Of a DNA stretch of 7,726 nucleotides, positions 1-6,562 are shown in pieces. A model generated the notes under the pieces. The model ran no database searches. It had not been told where the DNA came from and saw nothing but the letters and a program-made list of their open reading frames with translations. The position numbers were made by a program, and so were the translations under genes. How positions within the stretch are numbered: position 1 is the first letter of the stretch; each line of letters opens with the position of its first letter. This DNA is from UBA6136 sp044351045 (lineage in GTDB: Bacteria; Pseudomonadota; Gammaproteobacteria; Methylococcales; Methylococcaceae): assembly GCA_044351045.1 (NCBI GenBank), contig JBILGM010000077.1, forward strand, positions 1 through 7,726. Reading direction: 5' to 3'.

Positions 1-554
1 GAGGAGCACCAGCCTTTCTTATGCCTGTCGTTTTCTCGCGATGATTAAGGGGGTCTGGCAGAAAATGCCCTTGAAAATCCCGGAATCAATGGGCCGGGGA
101 AGTCTCAGATAGTTCGGTACGTAACAGCGCCCAAGTCCGTGTGTTCGACTGAGACAAACATCAGTGTAAGAACAAGATCGGACTGATCGAAGCCAGAGAA
201 TTTTCCGCTTCGGTAGGCCTCATGCTTGAAGGCAGAGTCCTTGAGAAGTCGACCAAGACAGAGGTCAAGCGTCGCGACTGCGGAGCATGGCAGTAAATCA
301 AGCCCTAAAACAGCGCTAAAGCTCCTGCGGCGAATTCAGCAACACAAGGCAACGTTCGGCTCGAATGAATTTACGGGAACTAGCAACACCACGCGCGAAC
401 AGTTCGATATCTTTGCAGCGCTTGGAGTTGCGGCACCGAAATAACGTTTGTAGTAGCATTTTTGAAGGTGGGCGCCCTCAGAATTCTAGGGTTACGGAAC
501 CAACTGTCTAAACTGGGGGTCACGGGAATGCGGTTGGAAATCGCGGCGTTCGTG
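1..554. other. Gene-poor region downstream of folE2
   Basis: All three plus-strand frames over roughly the first 220 bases are broken by stops, and nothing there translates into a recognisable protein. No tRNA- or rRNA-like segment was noticed. An 8-base palindrome, gggcgccc, lies near 470-477 but has no loop and no T-tract, so it is not a convincing terminator. I could not identify a clear intrinsic terminator for the operon after the folE2 stop. The only candidate content is the possible transposase tail at 226-444, listed separately. The region probably marks the end of the zinc operon and the start of unrelated or decayed DNA. Confidence 0.5.
226..444 (+). pseudogene. Possible C-terminal remnant of a transposase
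   Basis: This is a 72-codon reading frame beginning with TTG and lying opposite to the operon. Its last 45 or so residues include LLRRIQQHK, then a short G-x-x-x-F-T-G-x-S piece, then TREQFDIFAALGVAAP just before the stop. From memory this resembles the C-terminal end of DDE transposases of the IS1634/IS4 type, which often finish with an 'LRRIQ... EQ...ALxVxxP' pattern. The upstream frame is broken by stops and shows no catalytic DDE region, so if the resemblance is real only the tail survives. No terminal inverted repeats were identified. It could equally be a chance open frame; the resemblance is by eye only. Confidence 0.25.
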
Positions 555-1406
555 TCATGCCTCCGATTTGGGTAGTAAGCTTATAGATTGGGCCTTGTGT
601 CGCTCAATCAGAGCGTAGGCAGAATGGTTGTGGATGGATTCGAAATTCTCCGATTCGACCGTATAGGCCAGTATGCGCGGCTCAGCGTCCAAGTGGGCGG
701 CGACATCGCGCACCATGTCCTCCACAAACTTGGGGTGGTCGTAGGCGTATTCGGTGACGTATTTCTCGTCAGGGCGCTTGAGCAGGCCATAAATGGGCGA
801 GGACGCTTCCGCCTCCACCCACTCGATCAATTCCTCGATCCATACGAAACCGCAGGTCGCCACGGTCACAGTTACATGGGAACGCTGATTGTGGGCACCG
901 CGCTCGGAAATCGCTTTCGAGCAGGGGCACAGGCTGGTCACAGGCACCACCACTCGCAACCGGGTTTGCGGCTGATCGCCGCTGATTTCTCCAAGGAAGG
1001 TGACTTGGTAATCCACCAGACTTTTCACCCCCGTGACCGGTGCGGCCTTTTCGACGAAATAGGGGAAAGCCATCTCGATATGTCCGGTTGTGGCATCCAG
1101 TCGCGCAACCATTTCCGCTAACATTTCCTTGAAAGAGGTGACGCTGATTTCGCGATCATGGCCGTTGAGAATTTCCACAAAGCGAGACATGTGAGTGCCC
1201 TTGAAGTCGTGGGGCAGATGCACGGTCATGTCGAATCGGGCGGTGGTGTGCTGCTCACCAACGGCGCGGTCTCGCACCCTAACCGGGTGCAGGATGCCCT
1301 TGATGCCCACCTTGTCTATGGGAATACGGCGGACATCGGCCCGTCCCTGCACGTCTTCGACAACGAGGGCTTTGGAGGAATGGGTGGATATAGCGGGATG
1401 GGTCAT
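555..1406 (-). CDS. folE2: GTP cyclohydrolase IB (zinc-independent type), FolE2
   Basis: Converts GTP to 7,8-dihydroneopterin triphosphate, the first step towards folate and, where present, tetrahydromethanopterin. FolE2 (GCYH-IB) can work with metals other than zinc and replaces zinc-dependent FolE when zinc is scarce. The family signatures are clear: IPIDKVGIKG near residues 28-37, KGTHMSRFVEIL at 69-80, the active-site CPCSKAIS at 160-167 followed by GAHNQRSH at 170-177, and YVTEYAYDHPKFVED at 216-230. At 283 residues it is of normal length. I chose the ATG at 1406 because the N-terminus then matches family length. An in-frame ATG at 1451 would add 15 residues and overlap the cobW end, but neither start has a good Shine-Dalgarno. 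It is the last gene of the operon, 25 bp after the COG0523 gene. Such pairing is typical of Zur-regulated clusters. Confidence 0.96.
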   Translation of the reverse strand: MTHPAISTHSSKALVVEDVQGRADVRRIPIDKVGIKGILHPVRVRDRAVGEQHTTARFDMTVHLPHDFKGTHMSRFVEILNGHDREISVTSFKEMLAEMVARLDATTGHIEMAFPYFVEKAAPVTGVKSLVDYQVTFLGEISGDQPQTRLRVVVPVTSLCPCSKAISERGAHNQRSHVTVTVATCGFVWIEELIEWVEAEASSPIYGLLKRPDEKYVTEYAYDHPKFVEDMVRDVAAHLDAEPRILAYTVESENFESIHNHSAYALIERHKAQSISLLPKSEA

Positions 1407-1431
1407 GGTGTGTTGTGAGAGAGTAATTCGG

Positions 1432-2403
1432 TTAGTGCAAGCGGACGGCATTCGGTTCTACGTTTCCGCCGAGTGCTGCCACCAGTTCTTCAGCCAGCCA
1501 ACTCACCGGTCCGTCGGTGATAAGTACCAATCGGCTACGATGGTCGGCGGAGGCGCGGGCCGGCAATATTACCGGCGGATAGAGCCGGCCTGAGGCGCCG
1601 TGAACAGCAACCGGTTCGAAGCGGTCGGGCAGGTAGACAATACCCTTCACCCTCACCAGGGAGGGGTGCCGAGATAAGAGCTGATTAAGAATGCTTTCAA
1701 GTCTAGCCCAGGGTATGTGGCCTAACAGATTCAGGGAAACGCTATAAAAGCCATGGTCCGGGCCGATGGTGCCGTCTGGAACCCTGCGATAGGCGACTGG
1801 CGCAGGCAGGTCGGAAAGTTCAAGTTCGCCCCATAGAGCACGTAGCTTTGGGATGGTCGGGGCAAGTTCCGCCAGCCGCGCTTCCACGCGAGCGAGGGTA
1901 GCGGCGTCAGCCAGATCAGTCTGGGTCAATACCAAGGCATCGGCCCAGGCCACCTGGGCCTCCGCTTCGGGAAAGCGGGCGAGGGTGTCCAGCGCCGAGG
2001 GGACTGCCAGCGTGGCTATGACGGCGTCGAGTTGATAGCGTGCTTCCAACCAGCGGTCCCGTAGCAGAGTGTCCAGCACAGGCTCCGGGCTAGCGACGCC
2101 GCTGGTTTCGATAATGACCCGCCCGAATTCCGGCGCGCCCGGTTTGCCCCATGCCATCCGGATATTTTTCAGCACCGGCGCCAGCGAACTCCGCACCTGA
2201 CAGCATAGACATCCGCCAGCGAGGGTCATGAGCGGTAGTTCTTCCGACTCGATAAAGTGCTGGTCCACGGGTGTAGTGCCAAACTCGTTGATGAGCACGG
2301 CAGCGCGCGGCCCATCGCGGAGCAATCGGTTGAGAAGGGTGGTCTTACCGCTGCCGAGAAAGCCGGTGAGGACCACGACAGGCAGACGATTCATCTCTCT
2401 CAT
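1432..2403 (-). CDS. COG0523/CobW-family GTPase, putative zinc metallochaperone
   Basis: G3E-family P-loop GTPase, thought to deliver metal to client proteins. With the ATG at 2403 it has 323 residues. The Walker A motif GFLGSGKTT is at 14-22, the metal-binding GGCLCC (CxCC at 65-68) follows, the ETSG motif is at 99-102, and a CobW C-terminal domain covers roughly 217-310. The usual NKxD guanine-recognition motif reads TQTD (160-163), a noticeable departure. There is no long histidine-rich linker. The frame is open upstream to 2505, but those residues lack family character. The 2403 ATG overlaps the stop of the preceding frame as ATGA, typical of translational coupling. It sits directly before folE2, an arrangement of the kind described for zinc-linked COG0523 subfamilies. 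It differs clearly from the other COG0523 gene at 6563-7726, so they are separate subfamilies and not a recent duplication. Confidence 0.92.
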   Translation of the reverse strand: MREMNRLPVVVLTGFLGSGKTTLLNRLLRDGPRAAVLINEFGTTPVDQHFIESEELPLMTLAGGCLCCQVRSSLAPVLKNIRMAWGKPGAPEFGRVIIETSGVASPEPVLDTLLRDRWLEARYQLDAVIATLAVPSALDTLARFPEAEAQVAWADALVLTQTDLADAATLARVEARLAELAPTIPKLRALWGELELSDLPAPVAYRRVPDGTIGPDHGFYSVSLNLLGHIPWARLESILNQLLSRHPSLVRVKGIVYLPDRFEPVAVHGASGRLYPPVILPARASADHRSRLVLITDGPVSWLAEELVAALGGNVEPNAVRLH

Positions 2404-2717
2404 AGGCGATCCAGTGTTAGCGGCAAAGGCCGAGACTGTTCTCTCCAAGGCCGATGCGAGCGATCTACTGCGCCGCTCCCAGCATCGCCCTTGTCCCAGA
2501 AGCAAACTCTGGAACGTGACCAGTAACAGACCTGCCCTGTCTTTGGAGTTTCAGTCGGAGCCTTTCGGTTCATCCATGTAAGCATGAGCACTTCACAAGT
2601 GTCATATTGATTTGCGACGGCAGACAGGAGTCCCTCTCTAACGAGAGGCAGACGATCGAAAATTCTCGCCCACGGAAGACCGACACCAACCCATAATCCT
2701 TCGGCCTGCTCAATCAT
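2400..2717 (-). pseudogene. Probable decayed second copy of the DUF1826 gene (open as a 105-codon frame)
   Basis: The last 32 residues of this frame (2400-2498) match the C-terminus of the DUF1826 protein at 5064-5741. GAVDRSHRP lines up with GAVHRSPRP, and PLPLTLDRL with RLLLTLDLL, giving about 16 identities by eye. The DNA shares the 10-mer gcggcgcagt in register. Further upstream, CLPSQIN in a different minus-strand frame (about 2606-2626) resembles WLPEIAIN of the intact protein, suggesting a frameshift inside the remnant. The conserved histidine of HRSP is aspartate here, and no HxD motif or N-terminal half is present. The frame nevertheless begins with an ATG overlapping the end of the 82-residue gene by 8 bases and ends in an ATGA overlap with the COG0523 gene. 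It may therefore still be translated, if only to couple ribosomes to the next gene. No Shine-Dalgarno is visible before its ATG. Confidence 0.5.
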
Positions 2718-2958
2718 GGGGGGTTGTGATTGGTTTACGGCTCAAGTCATGTTTCGCCTGACGGAACCAATGTATGACATCACGCCAATGCTGGTCGCCA
2801 CAAAGCCTGCGAAATCGGATGGTTTCTTCGGTTTCACTTTGACTTAGCGCGGCAAGACGTTCTGTAATGTATTCCAGACTGAGAGGGATGCCGCATTTAA
2901 TGGTGATGCATTCATGCCACTCTGCGTAATCCGTTGGAATGATCTTTTTCGAATCCAT
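2710..2958 (-). CDS. Small conserved-looking protein of unknown function
   Basis: An 82-residue soluble protein that I cannot assign to a named family. It contains WHECITIKCGIPLS at about residues 14-27, a helix-like YITERLAALSQSETEETIRF, and then CGDQHWRDVIHWFRQAKHDL. There are three cysteines and five histidines, but no clear CxxC finger. There is no signal peptide or membrane segment. The ATG lies 2 bp after the dksA2-like stop, with AGG eight bases upstream, so it is a well-placed operon member and likely genuine. I have a vague recollection of similar short proteins beside dksA-like genes, but cannot name a family. A role in the same zinc or stringent-response setting is inference from position only. 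Confidence 0.7.
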   Translation of the reverse strand: MDSKKIIPTDYAEWHECITIKCGIPLSLEYITERLAALSQSETEETIRFRRLCGDQHWRDVIHWFRQAKHDLSRKPITTPHD

Positions 2959-2960
2959 GT

Positions 2961-3410
2961 TTAGGACCTGTAGGCGCGTTTGCGGAGTTCTCGTAGTTGC
3001 TGAGCTTCGATCGTCAATCGGGCCATGGGACTCGCCAATAAACGTGGCAGACCTATCGGTTCTCCAGTGTCCTCACAAAAGCCATAAGTGCCGGCTTCAA
3101 TGCGAAGAAGCGCGGCATCGATCCGATTCAATAGCTTGCTTTCCCGATGGCGCAACCTGAGCAAGATGGCCTGTTCTTCTTCACGACTGGCCTGATCAGC
3201 AGGATCAGCCACACCACTTGTGGTGGCAAGTCCAGGCCAGAGAGAGTCCAGATCCTGCAGACAGGTTGAACGCATTTCCCGAAGCATCTCTTCAAAATAG
3301 GCCAATTGCAGCGGGTTCATGTATTCATCATCAGCCATGGCTAACAGTTCAGACTCGGTCGGCAATTGAGTGACGGCTGAATCGGTTGATACTCTAATTC
3401 CCACGCTCAA
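2961..3410 (-). CDS. dksA2: DksA2-type RNA polymerase-binding regulator with degenerate zinc finger
   Basis: DksA proteins insert a coiled coil into the RNA polymerase secondary channel and, with ppGpp, adjust transcription. The coiled-coil tip motif DPADQAS (69-75, with Asp72 and Ala74 in the functional positions) and the following REEEQAILLRLRHRE helix are intact. The C-terminal finger FCEDTGEPIGLPRL...LTIEA has the DksA spacing, but three of four cysteine positions are changed: Cys112 remains, while 115 is Thr, 133 Thr and 136 Ala. This is the zinc-independent DksA2 type, as known for Pseudomonas aeruginosa DksA2, which retains two cysteines. The TTG at 3410 overlaps the fhcA stop. A GTG at 3404 is better spaced from the GGAG at 3414-3417 and would shorten the protein by two residues. 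It is likely translationally coupled to fhcA. Confidence 0.92.
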   Translation of the reverse strand: MSVGIRVSTDSAVTQLPTESELLAMADDEYMNPLQLAYFEEMLREMRSTCLQDLDSLWPGLATTSGVADPADQASREEEQAILLRLRHRESKLLNRIDAALLRIEAGTYGFCEDTGEPIGLPRLLASPMARLTIEAQQLRELRKRAYRS

Positions 3411-5059
3411 GCGCTCCGCAGCGATTGAGTGACAAATCGTCCCCCAGTCTCGGTGTCAACCACCGCTTCGGTGACCGCAAAATGGTCGAGGGACAAACTG
3501 TAGAATCGGTCAAAGTAAGTCTGAATTTCCCGCTCGATGTGGCGATCGAACTCCGGTTGGATGATCTGGGCGGTCCCGGGCCGGCGATGGATGATCTGGC
3601 CGGCCTTTACCACCAGTTCCCCGTGTTTGAACACCAAGTCGGCAGCTGCGAACATCTCGGCCTGATTTGGTTGATCTGTGTAAACCGCAATATCGGCTAC
3701 GGCACCCGGACGCAGATGACCGCGGTCCGTCAGCCCCATCAACCGTGCGGCTGCACTGCGAGTCATGACGGCAATCTCATGCAGCGAAAATTCCTTTTTC
3801 AAATCCTTGAGGAGTGTCAAAGGGATCACATCCGGATGCACTTGTTCCAGATACTCCAGCCGGTATGGGTAATCCATGAGCAACCTGAACAACTCTGGAT
3901 AACGCGTGAAGGGCGCGCCATTCGGGTGATCAGTCGTGAAAAATACCCTGGCCGGATCATCCGCCAACAGGAATATCTCCAGACCGATGGCCCATTGCAG
4001 GCTGTTGACGAAACTTTTTTCACGGTATCGATAAGGCACGACACCACCGCCACCGTCACACTCGGCATCCCAGGCTACCCACTTGTTGGGGTTAGCGTCG
4101 CCGCGGCGGTTGAATTGGCCAATCACATCGCCGGAGATGGTGACGGTCTTGCCGAACAATACCTGGCCAACGTCCATCGTGATATTGGGGTGACGGCGAA
4201 ACGTCTCCAACAAACGAGCGGCGGCGGATGAGAAACCGCGAGGACCCTCAGCTCCATAGCCATAGAACTGGATATGGGCAAGATGCATGGGTAGCCCCTG
4301 AGCCGCTTCCATGGTGGCGAGAGCGGTTTCGACGTTGCCCGGTGTGCCCAAATTGTTACAGTGAACATGAATGGGGTGAGGGACACCCAGTTCGACAACG
4401 GCTCGCTGGAGTACTCCCAGTATGCGCCGTGAACTCACCCCATAATAGGGCACTTCATCATCAAGACCGAAGCTCCGAACATTCCATTTGAAGGCATTGG
4501 CGCCACCCGCATTGATGACTTTCACCCCCAGACAGCGGGTGGCGTGAAGGGTCCAGGCCACGTAGTCATTGATCTGGGTCTGACTTGCGCCTCCGCGTAA
4601 TTGCCGGAGCAGGAAGTCGTCGCTGCCGAGGATGGCCAGACCAGCCGTGTCAATGATGGGGATGTCGGCCATCTGTAAATGGGCATCGAGGGCATTGGCG
4701 GGCAACACCGCCGGTTCCACCACGGTGGTGTACCCCATGCGCGCATAACGGTACCCGGTTTCTATTGTCGACCAGCGGGCTGTCTCATTGTCGTGCCCCC
4801 ATCGTGCGGCAATGAAAGTGCGGTGTTGTTCGGGCAGGAGTACTCGAGCGGTATTGGCGTTGCCCCCGGCAATATGACTGTGGATATCAATGGCACCGGC
4901 CATGATGATCTTGCCCGAGACATCATATTCAGCATCAAAGCGGATGCCGGGATCAGGATTGTCGATGAGCCTGTCATCCTTGATGAATAGGTCCCGTACT
5001 TCGCCCCGCCAATCTTGGTCTGGATCGAAGACCCGGCCGCCCTTCAGTCTGATGAGCAT
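3407..5059 (-). CDS. fhcA: FhcA/FmdA-like subunit A of the formyltransferase/hydrolase complex
   Basis: An amidohydrolase-superfamily protein of 550 residues, close in length to methylotroph FhcA. In the Fhc complex this subunit hydrolyses a formylated methanofuran-like carrier to release formate, completing the tetrahydromethanopterin-linked oxidation of formaldehyde. The match runs along the whole protein: MAGAIDIHSHIAGGN (53-67), YARMGYTTVVEPAVLP (105-120), GVKVINAGGANAFKWN (178-193), HPIHVHCNNLG (228-238), HLAHIQFYGYG (259-269), MDVGQVLFGKTVTIS (295-309) and FFTTDHPNGAPFTRYPEL (373-390). Predicted metal ligands His60, His62, Lys180, His231/233, His262 and Asp377 are all kept. It starts 4 bp after DUF1826 and its stop overlaps the dksA2 start. 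fhcB, fhcC and fhcD are absent here, which is unusual. It may be a low-zinc paralogue or the organism's only copy. A dihydroorotase-like role seems unlikely given the FhcA-specific motifs. Confidence 0.9.
   Translation of the reverse strand: MLIRLKGGRVFDPDQDWRGEVRDLFIKDDRLIDNPDPGIRFDAEYDVSGKIIMAGAIDIHSHIAGGNANTARVLLPEQHRTFIAARWGHDNETARWSTIETGYRYARMGYTTVVEPAVLPANALDAHLQMADIPIIDTAGLAILGSDDFLLRQLRGGASQTQINDYVAWTLHATRCLGVKVINAGGANAFKWNVRSFGLDDEVPYYGVSSRRILGVLQRAVVELGVPHPIHVHCNNLGTPGNVETALATMEAAQGLPMHLAHIQFYGYGAEGPRGFSSAAARLLETFRRHPNITMDVGQVLFGKTVTISGDVIGQFNRRGDANPNKWVAWDAECDGGGGVVPYRYREKSFVNSLQWAIGLEIFLLADDPARVFFTTDHPNGAPFTRYPELFRLLMDYPYRLEYLEQVHPDVIPLTLLKDLKKEFSLHEIAVMTRSAAARLMGLTDRGHLRPGAVADIAVYTDQPNQAEMFAAADLVFKHGELVVKAGQIIHRRPGTAQIIQPEFDRHIEREIQTYFDRFYSLSLDHFAVTEAVVDTETGGRFVTQSLRSA
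3414..3417 (-). promoter_or_regulatory. Shine-Dalgarno GGAG before dksA2
   Basis: GGAG on the minus strand inside the end of fhcA. It is 3 bases from the TTG at 3410, which is too close for a typical site, and 9 bases from the GTG at 3404. This favours the GTG as the working start of dksA2, though family comparison cannot separate the two. Confidence 0.45.
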
Positions 5060-5063
5060 GGTG

Positions 5064-5741
5064 CTAGAGCAGATCCAGGGTCAACAGTAACCGTCTTGGG
5101 TCCTGAAGGGTCGGCCGAGGCGACCGGTGCACTGCGCCGCGGCCCTCGTTGCCCTCCCAAAGTTCCCCTTTGAGAAGACCTATGGCAAAAGAAGGTATGG
5201 ACTGGATGGCGGCCGAATTGGAATTGAGGATCAGTCCAGAGGTCTCATCGGGTTGGCCGCAGGCTCCGCTACCCAGTTTTTCCCGATTGATGGCTATTTC
5301 TGGCAGCCACTCTGTGCCAGGTCCTCCATAGGTGCAAACCATTCGAACCGGGACTCTGTCGACATGAAATCGCGGGCACATCGCCTTGTCCAAACTCCGC
5401 AACCGCAGACCCAAGTTATCTGAGTCGAACAGGTCGCGAAAGACGCCAATGAGGAATTCCACATCGCCCAGCCAAGCCTCAGCGCCGGGCAAAGCCTGAA
5501 GATCATCGGGTAATAGCTTCTCCACAGCCGGGTTTTCGCTCCCCAAAATCAGCTCCCTCTCTAATGAGCGATTGGTCAATAAAAGCCGGGAAACAAATTT
5601 GCTTATGCCGGGGGGAGTGCGCCGACGTGCTACGCAAAGGTTAATATCCGGCTCATAGATGAGTGTGAGATCGGCCAGGTTATCGCTCTCTATGCCGCGA
5701 GGATGGGACGCAACTTCAGTTAGGTAGACGAGACTGGACAT
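5064..5741 (-). CDS. DUF1826 domain protein
   Basis: A 225-residue soluble protein matching DUF1826, whose function is not established. Family hallmarks are the central MCPRFHVDRVPVRMVCTY (121-138) followed by GPGTEWL (140-146), and the C-terminal LLKGELWEGNEGRGAVHRSP (189-208) ending in LLLTLDLL. The arrangement HxD (His126, Asp128) with a later His205-Arg206 resembles the metal facial triad of Fe(II)/2-oxoglutarate oxygenases, and Cys122 is nearby. That reading is inference only. As I recall, DUF1826 genes occur beside COG0523 and zinc-uptake genes, which fits here. It begins 25 bp after the ZIP transporter stop and ends 4 bp before fhcA. No strong Shine-Dalgarno precedes the ATG. A partial decayed relative appears at 2400-2717. 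Confidence 0.85.
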   Translation of the reverse strand: MSSLVYLTEVASHPRGIESDNLADLTLIYEPDINLCVARRRTPPGISKFVSRLLLTNRSLERELILGSENPAVEKLLPDDLQALPGAEAWLGDVEFLIGVFRDLFDSDNLGLRLRSLDKAMCPRFHVDRVPVRMVCTYGGPGTEWLPEIAINREKLGSGACGQPDETSGLILNSNSAAIQSIPSFAIGLLKGELWEGNEGRGAVHRSPRPTLQDPRRLLLTLDLL

Positions 5742-5766
5742 ACTAGTTACTTGCGGGTAATCGAAA

Positions 5767-6559
5767 TCATAAAATGGCGGTCAGTTGCTCAAAAGCGACG
5801 ACCGATTTCATCAGCCCGATGCCAATGCCAAAAGAAAAGACCTGTCCCCATTGAGGGACTGCTACGCGCGATTGCAGGGCCGGTATCAAGTCGGAGGCAG
5901 CAATGTAGATGAACCCTCCAGCAGCCAAGGGCAGAAGCAGGGTCAATGAGGACTCGGCAATGCGGCCTAATAATAGAGTGGTCGTGATGCCGAGTAGCAC
6001 ACTGAGCGAACAGTAAAAGTTGTAAAGGATCGCCATGCGGGGCGGATAGCCGCCCTGGATCAAGGCGCCGACGTCTCCGATCTCCTGCGGTATTTCATGT
6101 GCGATGATCGCCAGGGTGGTAGTCATACCGATCCAGGGATCGCCCCAGAAACTTCCGGCAATCAGAATGCCGTCAATGAAGTTATGCACGGCATCACCGA
6201 TCAGGTTCATTCGCGCCATCGGCTGAACGGTGGAGGGACCCCGGCCATGGCTGATAGTGTGGTCATGTCGCCAGCGCACCAGCTTTTCCAGTACGAAGAA
6301 TAAAAACAGCCCCCCCCAGCACGGCCAGACATACCTCGCCCACATCGCCATGTCGGGCAACAGCGTCGGGTATCAAATGAATGAAGGCATCACCCAGCAA
6401 CACGCCGACGGCCAAACCCACGAGGTTAGGCACGAGTCTTTCCAATTGGGAGGGTGTAAGCCAGAGCACAAAAACACCAGAGAATGCCACCGCGCTGACA
6501 GCTAACCCGGCCCCCAGTGCCGGCAGGGCGATTGCGAGCAGGCTTGTTGAAGTCTGCAT
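5767..6559 (-). CDS. ZIP-family divalent metal transporter, frameshifted
   Basis: An inner-membrane importer of zinc or related divalent cations. The reading frame is split. The first part (6559 to about 6317) gives membrane segments LLAIALPALGAGLAV and LVPNLVGLAVGVLLGDAFIH, then drifts into unrelated sequence. The rest continues in another frame from the run of eight G residues at 6310-6317. Taking one G away joins CLAVLGG to LFLFFVLEKLV and gives about 263 residues, normal for ZIP. The second part carries the signature metal-site helices HNFIDGILIAG and HEIPQEIGDVGALI, with a short histidine-bearing loop RWRHDHTISHGRG before them. The ATG at 6559 has GGAG eight bases upstream and lies 3 bp after zigA. 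The rest of the gene is undamaged, so an indel sequencing error or slippage-based switching is more likely than long-standing loss. Confidence 0.88.
6310..6317 (-). other. G8 homopolymer at the ZIP frameshift
   Basis: Eight C residues on the plus strand, read as G8 in the gene. With seven the ZIP frame is continuous through LGGLFLFF; with eight the frame shifts and the N-terminal part soon loses its family character. Runs of this length are prone both to replication slippage and to read or assembly error. Confidence 0.85.
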
Positions 6560-6562
6560 GTT

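Noticed and set aside
470..477. Palindrome gggcgccc as a terminator for folE2
   Set aside because: It has no loop and no following T-run in the operon's direction, so it does not look like an intrinsic terminator.
588..1121. Plus-strand open frame of 177 codons opposite folE2
   Set aside because: It mirrors the folE2 coding sequence, which has full family motifs on the minus strand; its translation shows no domain.
2404..2505. N-terminal extension of the COG0523 gene to 2505
   Set aside because: The extra 34 residues overlap the DUF1826-like tail in another frame and have no GTPase family character; the ATGA overlap supports the start at 2403.
3425..4231. Plus-strand open frame of 268 codons opposite fhcA
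   Set aside because: A long shadow frame antisense to a well-conserved FhcA; the translation has no recognisable protein features.
5742..5766. Possible Zur operator in the short gap before DUF1826
   Set aside because: No AT-rich dyad resembling a Zur box was found; the gap is only 25 bp inside an apparent operon.
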